Shown: piece after piece, positions 8,094-17,200 of the stretch
How positions within the stretch are numbered: position 1 is the first letter of the stretch
How the letters are laid out: each line of letters opens with the position of its first letter
Assembly: GCF_013376455.1 (NCBI RefSeq)
Contig: NZ_CP045504.1
Coordinates: 62,001-126,000 of the forward strand
DNA length: 64,000 nt
Reading direction: 5' to 3'
DNA from: Desulfolutivibrio sulfodismutans DSM 3696
GTDB lineage: Bacteria > Desulfobacterota > Desulfovibrionia > Desulfovibrionales > Desulfovibrionaceae
Notes under the pieces: model-generated
Told to the model about the DNA's origin: nothing
Databases searched by the model: none
The model's input: the letters and a program-made list of their open reading frames with translations, nothing else
Program-made: the position numbers and the translations under genes

Positions 8094-9365
8094 TCATTCC
8101 CCGTCGGCAAGCTCGCGCAGGGTGGTGCGTGCGGCTGCGACCGGGTCGGCGAGGCGGGCGAGGCGCGTGGCCAGGGCGGTATTTCTGGCCAGAAAGGCTG
8201 GCTCGGGCGCGCCGCCCGGTCGGGCCGCATCCAGGGCGGCCATGGCCTCGGCGACGGTGACCTTGTCCGGCGGCGCGGCCAGGAGCCAGGCTGGTTCCGT
8301 GTCCCGGCCCTGGGTTGGGGCCGTGAGCGCCGCATGGGAAAAGATGTCGAGGATCTCCCCCACGGCGGCTGACGGCGCGCCGAGCCGGGAGGCCAGTTCC
8401 CGGGCCGTGCCGGGCGCTTTGCGGGCGTCGGCGTCGGCGGCCAGGGCGGCCAGGAGCGCAAGTCCCAGGGCCCGGCGGTCGGCGGCGCTCAAGGCGGTCG
8501 CATCCTCACCATCCCGGATGTCCCGCTGGCATTGCAGGGCGTGACCGACCTCGGCTCCAATCAGCAGGATCAGCCAACTGACGTAGAGCCACAGGAACAG
8601 CAGGGGGATTTGGGCGAAGCTGCCGTAGACGGCGTTATAGCCTGTAGCCCCGGCCTGATAGCTGATGTACAGGCGTTGGGTGAGCTGCCACAGGGTTCCG
8701 GCCAGAAGCGCGGACGTGGCGGCGCTTGAAAACCTGACCCGGGTGTTGGGCAAAAACCGGTAGAGCAGAAAAAGGGCCATCCAGAGCATCAGATAGGGCA
8801 AAAAGGCCAGAAAAAGCAGATAGGCCCGGCTGAGCAGGGCGAATTCCAGGAGCCAGCGCACCAGGGCCACGTTTTGCAGGCCTGCCGTGGCCCCGAAGGC
8901 CGCGAAAAAAAACACCGGGCAGATGACGACGAGCGCCACGTAGTTGATGAAGCGCCGTCCGATTTCCCGGTCGGCGGGCACCTTCCACACCGAGTTGAAG
9001 GCGGATTCGATGGCGCCCACCAGGGACACGACGGTCACCAACAAAAAGGCCGTGCCGATGACCCCCAGGGCCTGGACGTTGGTATTTTGGATGTATTGCA
9101 GGATGGAGTCCGCCACCTCGGTGCGCCCGGCGGACAGTCCCAGCAGCAGTTGCCGTACCTGGGGCGCGTCGTACATCCCAAGCCCCTTGGTGACCGCGAA
9201 GGCCACGGCCAGAAGCGGCACGATGGACAGCACTGTGGCGTAGGACAGGGCCGAGGCCTGCATCAGACAGCGGTCCTTGAGCAAAGACGCAGCCACGAAC
9301 CGGAAGGAGGAGATGGCGTTTTTCGCTGCGCGTCGCAGGGCGCTTTCGGAGGCGGCGTGGGGCAT
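8094..9365 (-). CDS. YihY/BrkB-family inner-membrane protein with winged-helix-like C-terminus
   Basis: About 423 residues. Residues 1-290 form the BrkB/YihY fold with around six membrane helices, including LMQASALSYATVLSIVPLLAVAFAV and LLFLWLYVSWLILLIGAEVGHA. The C-terminal region has the pattern GTARELASRLGAPSAAVGEI, which looks like the winged helix seen in some longer members. The biochemical function of the family is unsettled; the old ribonuclease BN name is wrong for YihY. ATG at 9365 is preferred over the open start at 9437 because it gives a normal cytosolic N-terminus. The gene stands alone. Confidence 0.85.
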   Translation of the reverse strand: MPHAASESALRRAAKNAISSFRFVAASLLKDRCLMQASALSYATVLSIVPLLAVAFAVTKGLGMYDAPQVRQLLLGLSAGRTEVADSILQYIQNTNVQALGVIGTAFLLVTVVSLVGAIESAFNSVWKVPADREIGRRFINYVALVVICPVFFFAAFGATAGLQNVALVRWLLEFALLSRAYLLFLAFLPYLMLWMALFLLYRFLPNTRVRFSSAATSALLAGTLWQLTQRLYISYQAGATGYNAVYGSFAQIPLLFLWLYVSWLILLIGAEVGHALQCQRDIRDGEDATALSAADRRALGLALLAALAADADARKAPGTARELASRLGAPSAAVGEILDIFSHAALTAPTQGRDTEPAWLLAAPPDKVTVAEAMAALDAARPGGAPEPAFLARNTALATRLARLADPVAAARTTLRELADGE

Positions 9366-9494
9366 GGTGATCGCCTGTTGGCGCGGGCATGGACAAACCA
9401 GCCCGGCCGGGCGGCTGGCCGGGACGTGTCGCACCATGGCGCGATTGGGAGCATGCGCGGCGCACGGGAACCGCGCTCAAGAAATAGTGAATGC

Positions 9495-9543
9495 GTGTCG
9501 CGTCCGTGAGGTCACCATGGAATGGACATCACGGACGCGACAC
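9495..9543 (-). terminator. Perfect 15-bp hairpin downstream of the small gene at 9571
   Basis: GTGTCGCGTCCGTGA (9495-9509) is exactly mirrored at 9529-9543. The 19-nt loop itself contains a CCAT/ATGG mini-stem, and a second small hairpin (GGAAAAACGCTTTTCC on the minus strand) lies next to it at about 9546-9561. It probably terminates the leftward small gene; there is no clear U-tract. Confidence 0.55.
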
Positions 9544-9570
9544 GGGAAAAGCGTTTTTCCGGCGGCGGAC

Positions 9571-9828
9571 CTAGGCGATGCCGACGCCGCTGATCTTTTT
9601 CATGTACTCGTCCACCTCGGCGGCCAGGTGGTCCAGCAGCTTGTTCACCTTGGTGTTCTTGTCGCCGTCGATCTTGTCGAAGATCTTGGCGGCCTTGGCG
9701 TAGACTTCCTCGAAATGCGATGCGTCCAGACCGCTCATCTCCTGGGCCTCGGCCTTGGAGATGTGGCCGGTATGGGCGAAAAAGGCGGTGACGACGCCGT
9801 TGACTTTTTTGATTTCCTGCTTGGCCAT
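9571..9828 (-). CDS. Small hypothetical protein, 85 residues
   Basis: The protein starts MAKQEIKKVNGVVTAFFAHT and is predicted to be wholly helical and acidic/basic mixed, with no signal peptide, membrane helix or Cys. The start is well supported by AAAGGAG six to seven bases upstream, so it looks like a genuinely expressed gene. I do not recognise a named family. The residues around HISKAEAQEMSGLDASHF could form a small helix-turn-helix-like unit, but that is speculation. It is isolated between the trmO operon and BrkB and followed by a strong hairpin. Confidence 0.75.
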   Translation of the reverse strand: MAKQEIKKVNGVVTAFFAHTGHISKAEAQEMSGLDASHFEEVYAKAAKIFDKIDGDKNTKVNKLLDHLAAEVDEYMKKISGVGIA

Positions 9829-9962
9829 GACGACTCCTTTCGTGCGATTTTTCCCAATGTTTCTACCCAATGCGCGGGGCTGCGGCAAGTACGTACCGGA
9901 TGACGGCGGAAAAAAGCTGCCCCGCATGTCCCTGTGGCGCAAAAAGTCGCGTGGTTCGCCTG

Positions 9963-10388
9963 TCAGGCGTGGTCGGCGTGCGGCCTGGTTGCGCGCCCGC
10001 CGGTCTTGATGTCCACCACCGGCGTGCCGTCCACGGCCTCCAGGGCGTCCACATGCACTATGCCGCCTTCCTCGATGCCCGTGACGCGCACCCGGTGGAA
10101 CCCGATGGGGTTGGGCCGGGCCGGGGAGCGGGTGGTGAACACGCCGCGTTTGGGGGCGTTTTTGTTGTTGCGCGGATGGACCTTGAGCACGTCGCGATCC
10201 GAGAGGTGCAGCCAGGTCAGGACGATGATCTCCTGGCCGACCGTAAGCCCGTCCAGGCCTTCGAGGTAGGCCGGGTCCACGACGATGGCCGCCGGGGGCG
10301 CACCCTCGGCCTCATTTTTGGGGGCGTCCTTGCGGTCGCGCAGTTCCGAGCGCACCGTGCCGATGAAACGAAGGGTGGCGTCGATCAT
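9963..10388 (-). CDS. trmO: TrmO/TsaA-family tRNA methyltransferase
   Basis: 141 residues, the short form of the family (COG1720/UPF0066). Known members methylate N6-threonylcarbamoyladenosine at tRNA position 37 using S-adenosylmethionine. The hallmark segment RGVFTTRSPARPNPIGFHRV is present at about residues 80-100. The start codon overlaps the stop of the eamA gene as ATGA, and GGAGG lies 9 bp upstream, so it is the last gene of the thiL-eamA-trmO operon. The longer C-terminal domain of the E. coli enzyme is absent, as in many relatives. Confidence 0.85.
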   Translation of the reverse strand: MIDATLRFIGTVRSELRDRKDAPKNEAEGAPPAAIVVDPAYLEGLDGLTVGQEIIVLTWLHLSDRDVLKVHPRNNKNAPKRGVFTTRSPARPNPIGFHRVRVTGIEEGGIVHVDALEAVDGTPVVDIKTGGRATRPHADHA

Positions 10389-11242
10389 GCTTTCTTCCTC
10401 CACGAAGAGCCGAGGTAAATCCCCACAAGGGCCAGGGCCGCACCAGACAGCTCGGCCGCGCTCATGGGCTTGGCGAAAAAGACGATGTCCCAGACATATG
10501 CCAAAACCGGCTGGAGTAAAAGAATAAGTCCAGCCAGGACGGTGGGCGTCAGCATGAGCCCCCGGCTGATCAGAAGCGACCCCAGGGATTGGCAGATCAG
10601 GCCGTAGGCCAGAAGCGACAGCACTGACGCCGTGTCCGGGATGGCGAAGGTGTCGCCCAGGGCCAGCATGCCGCAGCCGATGATGGCCGCCGCGCCAAGG
10701 GACAGCATGGCCGTGATGGCCAGGGGGTCGCTGGCGGAAAATCCGGACACGGCCTTTTGCAGGCTTAAGATGTACAGGCCATAAAAAAACGCCGTGGACA
10801 GGCCGTAGAGGACTCCCAGGCCGTATTCCGGCGGTCTGGCTCCGAAACCCACCCCGACCATGGCGTAGAGCCCGACCACGGCCAGCCCCATGGACAGCCA
10901 GAAGACCGGCCCGGTCTTTTGTTTGTAGATCAGCACGGCGGTAAGGGCCAGGACGAACACCTGGAAGTTGCCCAAAAGCGTGCCCATTCCCGGTCCGACG
11001 ATGTTGATGCTCAGGTGCCAGGTCCACAGATCCAGGGCGAAAAAGATGGCGCAGGGCATGGCCCGGGCCACAAGCGGCCCACGGATCGTGCCGAGTCTTC
11101 CGGCCAGGGCCATGGCGATAAGCAGGCCCAGACCGCCCACGCCCATGCGGTAAAACGCCGCCGACAGGGCCGAGACGTGGGCCAGCTTCACGAAGACCGC
11201 GGAAAAGCTGATGCAGGCCGCGCCGAGGATCAACTGGAGCAT
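10385..11242 (-). CDS. EamA/DMT-superfamily transporter
   Basis: 285 residues with about ten hydrophobic helices in two homologous EamA halves (roughly residues 1-130 and 145-282). Members export or import small metabolites such as amino acids or nucleobases; the substrate here is unknown. It overlaps the end of thiL by 13 bp and the start of trmO by 4 bp, so translation is coupled across all three genes. No Shine-Dalgarno is clear, which fits coupling from thiL. The functional link with thiamine is only positional. Confidence 0.88.
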   Translation of the reverse strand: MLQLILGAACISFSAVFVKLAHVSALSAAFYRMGVGGLGLLIAMALAGRLGTIRGPLVARAMPCAIFFALDLWTWHLSINIVGPGMGTLLGNFQVFVLALTAVLIYKQKTGPVFWLSMGLAVVGLYAMVGVGFGARPPEYGLGVLYGLSTAFFYGLYILSLQKAVSGFSASDPLAITAMLSLGAAAIIGCGMLALGDTFAIPDTASVLSLLAYGLICQSLGSLLISRGLMLTPTVLAGLILLLQPVLAYVWDIVFFAKPMSAAELSGAALALVGIYLGSSWRKKA

Positions 11243-12210
11243 GGGGAGGACTCAAAATGGTCGAAACCGCGCCCGGTCACGGGGCGGCCGTTGAGGATGA
11301 TGCCGGGGGCGGCCGTGACCGCGCCGATGACCCGGGCCGATGGCACGGCCCGCAGGAGGTCGGGGAGGGCCTCGGGCGCGACCGCGCCAAGCAGGGCGTA
11401 GTCCTCGCCGCCGGAAAAGGCGGCCTCGGCCGGGTCCAGACCACGGGAGGCGGCGTGGGCCACAACCTCGGGATGCAGCCAGGACGGATCGAGGCGGATG
11501 TCCGCGCCGACGCCCGGTGCCAGGAAGCGGGGCAGATCGGCGGCCAGTCCGTCCGAGACGTCCATGGCCCCGCGCAGGCCAGGGACGGCGGCCAGGGCCA
11601 GCCCCGCCTCCACGCGCACGGCCGGGCGCAGATGGGCCGTTGTGGCCACGGGCCAGGCCGCGACGGCATCCCGTCCCGAGGCCTCAAGCACCGCAAGGCC
11701 CACGGCGGCCAGGCCCACCTCGCCCACTAAAAAAAGCGCGTCGCCGGGGCGGCCCTGGCCGCGCCGAAGGAAGCGTCCCGACGGCCCGGGGCCGCCCCAG
11801 GCCGTGACCGCCAGGGCCACGGACGGCCCCCGGTTCAGGTCGCCGCCCACCAGCGGCAGGTCCAGGGCGTCGGCCAGTTCGGCCATGCCCGCGAACACCC
11901 CGTCCCAAAAATCCGCGTCCGCATCGGACGGGGTGGTGAGCACCAGGGCGAAGCCCAGGGGGCTGGCCCCCATGGCCGCCAGGTCGCTTAAGTTCACGGC
12001 CAGGGCCTTGTAGCCGATGTCGCCGGGGGTGAAATAGGCGCGCCGGAAGTGGGCGTCCTCCAAAAAAAGGTCCGCCGTGAGGCATATCCGCCCGGGCAGG
12101 TCCAGCACGGCGGCGTCGTCGCCGCGATGCAGGGGCACGGCGCCGTGGCGGCGCGGGAAATGGCGGTCGATGAGGCCAAGGAACGCGGCCTCGGAGGCGA
12201 TGCGGCTCAT
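11230..12210 (-). CDS. thiL: Thiamine-monophosphate kinase
   Basis: 326 residues; phosphorylates thiamine monophosphate to thiamine diphosphate with ATP in the cytosol. It carries the PurM/ThiL motifs in order: HRGDDAAVLD (metal and nucleotide site), AVNLSDLAAMGASP, VGGDLNRG, MDVSDGLAADLPRF and FSGGEDYALLG. Length matches the family. It heads a leftward operon with eamA and trmO. No Shine-Dalgarno is evident at ATG 12210, and an in-frame start further upstream was not seen, so the exact start is moderately secure. thiC lies about 50 kb away in the same window. Confidence 0.92.
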   Translation of the reverse strand: MSRIASEAAFLGLIDRHFPRRHGAVPLHRGDDAAVLDLPGRICLTADLFLEDAHFRRAYFTPGDIGYKALAVNLSDLAAMGASPLGFALVLTTPSDADADFWDGVFAGMAELADALDLPLVGGDLNRGPSVALAVTAWGGPGPSGRFLRRGQGRPGDALFLVGEVGLAAVGLAVLEASGRDAVAAWPVATTAHLRPAVRVEAGLALAAVPGLRGAMDVSDGLAADLPRFLAPGVGADIRLDPSWLHPEVVAHAASRGLDPAEAAFSGGEDYALLGAVAPEALPDLLRAVPSARVIGAVTAAPGIILNGRPVTGRGFDHFESSPCSS

Positions 12211-12762
12211 GGGGTGGCGATGTACCGCGTTTGCGGGGGATTGGCGAGGGGGGAGAGGTGTCCTCCGGTTCTCGGAAAGCGTCCGGGGTCGGGGGAGGGT
12301 TGTCGAACGTAGGACGATTCACGGCTCTGCGGCAAATTGTGGAGGATGAGATTTTCCTGGTTATATGAGCCTGTCCTTCAAACGGCTGGGCAATAGAAAA
12401 ATATTTATCTTCAGAATATGCGACGTCCGTCTCCGGGCCTTTGAAACGCGTTCATCCTTGACCAGGGGATGGATGGTGGAAAATTCTTTTCAAGCGGTTC
12501 CCGGGACAGGCTCGGAGATCGAGAAAAAGCTCCATCGTGGTGACATGTCGCCAGTGAGCGCCATGTCGGACACGAAAGTCAGCAGGACCGTTGATTTTCA
12601 ACGTGCTTGCGAATGAGGTGTGTTTGTTGGCATATTTATATAAGCGACGTTATAATAACGCACAATGGTTGCATTTTGTTTTGCGTGCACATCACGCGCA
12701 AAACACGAAAATTGTATGAGTGGTTGTTTGTGTGGTTTGTGATTTTTTTGTTTTGACAACTT
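12211..12762. other. Intergenic AT-rich region between thiL and IS5-like copy 1
   Basis: No convincing gene was found. An 83-codon frame at 12365-12616 lacks a ribosome site and resembles nothing known. From about 12625 base composition shifts sharply to AT-rich, with TTATAATAA and an imperfect TTTTGCGTG/CACGCGCAAAA inverted repeat near 12676-12705. Together with 14026-14255 on the other side of the IS this may be the original upstream control region of the sensor kinase. Confidence 0.5.
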
Positions 12763-14025
12763 GAGACCGTTGCACGGAAAAATGGCACAATTCTATTGTA
12801 ATTTTAGGCAATTATGCTATATTTTCTCCATCAAAAATAATGGAGGCGATCATGAGCGAGCGCAATTCCAATAAGCCCGGTATTGCCGACTACGTCGTGT
12901 CCCATCGCAGGCACAAGGAATGCTTTCTGGATGAGATTGATCGCCTCATTGATTGGAAGCCGTTTGAGAAGCTTCTTCGAAAAAAGCTCAGCCGAGTCGT
13001 CAATGCCGTTGGTAATCCTGCATATGCACCGTTGCCGATGTTTAAAATCCTTCTGCTCCAGAGGTGGTACAACCTGAGCGACGCGGCGGTGGAGGAATGC
13101 TTGTACGATCGGTTGTCCTTTGTCCGATTCGTGGGCCTTTCCCTTGATCATGACGAGGTGCCCGATTCCTCGACCATTTGCCGGTTTCGGCAGAGCCTGC
13201 TTGAAAAAAACGTCTTGAAGCGGCTTCTGGACAAACTCAACCATCAACTCCAGCGGCGCGGCTTACTGGTACGTGAAGGAGCCATCGTGGACGCGAGCGT
13301 CATCACCTCCTCGCGCCGCCCCCTCAAAGTAATCGATATTCTTCCCGAAGATCGCGAGGAAGATGACGACGAGGCGTCGGACGTAACCATCAGCTACTCC
13401 GATGACGCCGATGCGGCCTGGTTGCGCAAAGGGAACCGGGCTTATTACGGCTACAAAGTCCATGCGGCCACGGACAGCCGGGACGGCTTTCTCCTCGGCG
13501 GCCATGTCACGCCCGCCAACCGTTCGGATACGCAGGAATTCGTGGATATTCTTGATGAGATTGGCCCCATGCCAGGGGGCCGCATCTATGCGGACAAGGG
13601 ATACAGCAGCCAGTTGAACAGGCATGTGCTCCAAGCTCGGAGACTTGCCGACGGCATCATGCATAAGGCCGCTCGCAACCGTGCGCTGAACCCCGCCGAA
13701 AAAGCGGCAAATCGTCAAGTTAGCAGCGTCCGGTCGAAGGTGGAACGGGCTTTCGGAACGCTCAAAAGAAGTTATGGCTTCTTCCGGACGCGTTACCTGG
13801 GGGTAGCCAAGGTTGAACTTGAATTTTTACTCAACGCTATGGCTTTCAACTTGAAAAAAGCGGTGCTCAAAGCGGGATGTTGAGGAACACTTACGCTAAG
13901 GAGTGACGAACGCCGCCTCAAGGTGAAACAAGATCAGCGCTGTCGGCTAAACGACGGCGGAAACAGACGACCGAGACCTTTCGAGAGAATTCCGTAACGA
14001 CATCAGAGGATTGTGCAGCGGTCTC
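12763..14025 (+). mobile_element. IS5-like insertion sequence, copy 1
   Basis: 1263 bp element. Its ends are inverted repeats GAGACCGTTGCAC and GAGACCGCTGCAC (12 of 13 identical). A 5-bp direct repeat AACTT flanks it (12758-12762 and 14026-14030), consistent with a target duplication. It is practically identical to the element at 50737-51999, with three differences noticed by eye (12839, 12872 and 13770). It lies about 230 bp upstream of the sensor kinase gene, in the same direction. Confidence 0.92.
12852..13883 (+). CDS. IS5-family transposase, copy 1
   Basis: 343 residues. The N-terminal DUF772-type region (about residues 25-120) is followed by a DDE_Tnp_1 core. Candidate catalytic residues sit in GAIVDASVITSS, GGRIYADKGYSS and SSVRSKVERAFGTLKR, in D, D, E order. 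GGAGG lies 6 bp before ATG 12852; an upstream in-frame ATG at 12840 has no site. The frame is intact, so the element may be active. It differs from copy 2 at two residues (Asn versus Lys near position 7; Ser versus Gly in the LKRSYG segment). Confidence 0.93.
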   Translation: MSERNSNKPGIADYVVSHRRHKECFLDEIDRLIDWKPFEKLLRKKLSRVVNAVGNPAYAPLPMFKILLLQRWYNLSDAAVEECLYDRLSFVRFVGLSLDHDEVPDSSTICRFRQSLLEKNVLKRLLDKLNHQLQRRGLLVREGAIVDASVITSSRRPLKVIDILPEDREEDDDEASDVTISYSDDADAAWLRKGNRAYYGYKVHAATDSRDGFLLGGHVTPANRSDTQEFVDILDEIGPMPGGRIYADKGYSSQLNRHVLQARRLADGIMHKAARNRALNPAEKAANRQVSSVRSKVERAFGTLKRSYGFFRTRYLGVAKVELEFLLNAMAFNLKKAVLKAGC

Positions 14026-14255
14026 AACTTTTGAGCTTGCACTTGATAGAAATTAATGGCACATTATAATATAATACATTATCGTTTTATGTTCTGCTGC
14101 CAGGTGATTGAGTGCTGGCACAATGCAATTATATAATAACTTTTTATCAACGTTATTCGCATGGATTAGTAATTTGCCTCAGTCGTAGACCAGAGGCGAG
14201 GGTTGGTCGTGGATAATCCAGGGAATGATGTAAGATACTATGTCGAGGATGTCGT
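14026..14255. promoter_or_regulatory. AT-rich upstream region of the sensor kinase gene
   Basis: 230 bp of markedly AT-rich sequence, with overlapping TATAAT-like stretches around 14062-14090 and 14131-14145, lies between the IS and the kinase start. AGGATG precedes the kinase ATG. The IS inserted here may have separated the gene from more distal control sites or supplied a promoter. No specific operator can be named. Confidence 0.45.
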
Positions 14256-17200
14256 ATGAATCGCTTTGCAGTTATATGTGCCTTCACGATGATTCTATTT
14301 TGCGCTGCGCCCTCATGGAGAGGTCTTGGATTGCCCAATGCCTTTGCGGGTGCGACAGACATGCAGGCATCCGATATGGAGCAACTTGGAGTTCAACCGG
14401 CCTCCGATCCCGTCAAAATCACAGGCAAGCCACTTGTATTCCTGGGGAATCAATCGCTTCCTCCGATGAATTACCTGGAAAATGGCAGGCCGGTCGGCGT
14501 CGTCGTCGATTTGGCGGAAGCCCTGGCGAAGCGCATGCAACACCCGGTGGAAATCCGGCTCATGGAATGGGGCAAAGCTCAGGAACTCGTCATCAATGGC
14601 CAGGCGGACGCGTTGCTGCAGATCAACGCCAACCCGGAACGTTTGAAGGTATTTGATTTTTCGGAACCCCTGCTGTCTTCTGAATTTTCGATTTATACCA
14701 CCTCCAGACATCATGGAATCAAATCCATGCAGGATCTTCGCGGACTGAAAGTCGGAGTGGAAAGCAAGGGGCTGCCGATCCTTCTGCTGCAAAAAGATCC
14801 TCAAATCACTGTCGAGGTCATTCCGGATTTCGTTGTCGGCTTCACAAAATTAAAAAACGGCGAGATTGATGCCGTGGTCGCGGATCGGTGGGTGGGGTGT
14901 TATGTCCTTGCTGAGAATAATATACAAAATGTCAAGATGATCGAAGAGCCAATCAGTAGAAGCTATTCATCAATTGCTGTGAAAAAGGGAAATGATCTTC
15001 TTCTTGGTAGTATAAACAAAGCATTGTTCGAAATCAGGAATGATGGCACATACGATAAGATCATTGAGAAATGGAAAGGGAAGGAAGTCATATTCAAAAC
15101 CAGGGAGCAATTGCAAAGACAGACGCTCTACTGGACAATCGCGTCAATTTCATTGGCATTGATTATTGCGGTGATTGGCATGGCGGCCCAAGCCAGGGAA
15201 ATCCGCAGACGCAGGCGCTCGGAGGAGGAACTCCGCAAGAGCCGGGCGACCCTGAACATGATCCTGGACACCGTCCCGCAATCCATTTTCTGGAAGGATG
15301 TGGACGGCCGCTACCTCGGATGCAACCGTCTTTTTGCTGCGGCGGCCGGAATGGAGCATCCTGAAGATATCGTCGGCAAAGTCGACTATGATCTCCCCTG
15401 GGCGCCGAAGGATGCCGATGCCTATCGCGCCGATGACCGGGAGGTGCTGGCAAAAAATGCCTCGAAACGGAATATTGTCGAAACGTTACTCCAGGCTGAC
15501 GGCACCCGGATCTGGATCGAAACCACCAAGCTCCCCCTGACGGATAAAAATGGCCAGCCTTTCGCCGTGCTTGGCGTCTACACGGACATCACGTCGCGCA
15601 AGAAGGCGGATGAGGCCCTCAAGGAAAACCACGCCTTCCTGAAGAATCTCGGGCGCATCGACGACGTCATCCGGAAAGCCTCAGACGTGGAGCAGATGAT
15701 GCGCGACTCTCTGGACGTGGTGCTCGACGTCATGCAGGCCGACAGGGCCTGGCTTGTCTACCCCTGTGACGTCGGCGCCGAATTCTGGAGCGTGCCCATG
15801 GAGCGCACCAAGCCGGGATGGCCCGGCGGCGGCGCCTCGGCCGATCCAATTCGTCTCACCCCGCAGAACCGTGAGGCCTGGAGGAGCTTCCTGGCTGCAA
15901 CGGAACCGACCTCCTGCGGCCCGGGGGGAGATATGCCCCTGGAGCAGTCGCTAACGGATGAATATGGCGTCAAATCCTTCCTCGCCTTCGCGCTTTTTCC
16001 CAAGATCGACAAACCGTGGCTGTTCGGGGTGCACCAATGTTCGTGGGAACGCGCCTGGTCCCAGGGGGACAAGGCGGTCCTCAAGGCCATGGGGGGGCGC
16101 ATTCAGGAGGCCTTGAATAGCCTTTTGTTTATTGGAAGGCTGCGTGAGAACGAAGAAAAATTACGCACCGTGGCCGATTTCACCTACGACTGGGAGTACT
16201 GGGTTGCACCAGACAGCCAATTGGTTTGGATGTCGCCCTCCTGTGAAAGGGTGACCGGATACACTGCCGATGACTTCCTGCGCTCGCCGGAACTTCTCCG
16301 GAGCATTGTTTTTCCGGAGGACATTGCTCTGTATGACCAGCATATGCATACCACGCTGCAAAGGGAGAGTACTCCCTGTGATGCGGATTTTCGCATCGTT
16401 CACAAGTCGGGGCGGATCGTATGGCTCAACCACACCTGCACGGATATCCGTGGACCGGACGGCGCCTCGCTGGGCCGCCGCGCCAGCAACCGGGACATCA
16501 CCGACCGCAAACACGCCGAAAACAGTCTGGCCAGGGAACTGGCCGTCAACACGGCCATGTCCGAACTGTCGGGCGCCTTGATCGATAAAGCCAGCACGTT
16601 GCAAGATATTGCGGATATCACCCAACACTACGCCTGTTCCCTCACTCGAAGCGATCATGGATTGGTCGCTGTCATTGATCGAAGCACCCGCGATGTTGTC
16701 AGCTATACCTTGACACGGATGCTGGATTCGGAATGTCGGATGGAGGAATCGGAAAAAAAGATCATCTTCCCTCCGAACCCGGATGGCAGCTATCCGGCGC
16801 TGTGGGGACATGCCCTCAATACACGCCTTTCCTTTTATACCAATGAACCCGGTTCACATCCTTCCTCCTGCGGCGTTCCACGCGGACACATCCCGCTTCG
16901 GAACTTCCTCGCTGTTCCGGCGATGAATGGCGAAAAACTGATCGGCCTCCTCGCCCTCGCCAATACGCCGGATGGATATACGGATAACGACCTGGAGGTC
17001 GTCAAACGTCTGGCCGGCCTGTACGCACTGGCCATTGACCGCCACGATACCCTCATGGAACTGTGGACGAGTGAGCAGAAGATACGGGCGCTTATCAACG
17101 CCACGACCGACTCGGTGATGCTTCTCGACGCCTCGGGCGCCATCCTGGCGGTCAATGAACAGGGAAGCCGACGACGCGGCCTGGAGATGCGGGACATGGT

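Noticed and set aside
12365-12616. 83-codon frame in the thiL-IS gap
   Set aside because: There is no ribosome site, no recognisable similarity and mixed codon use; treated as non-coding.
14101-14140. Sigma-54 promoter TGGCACAATGCA before the kinase
   Set aside because: The TGGCAC half is present, but the TTGCA half is not at the required spacing.
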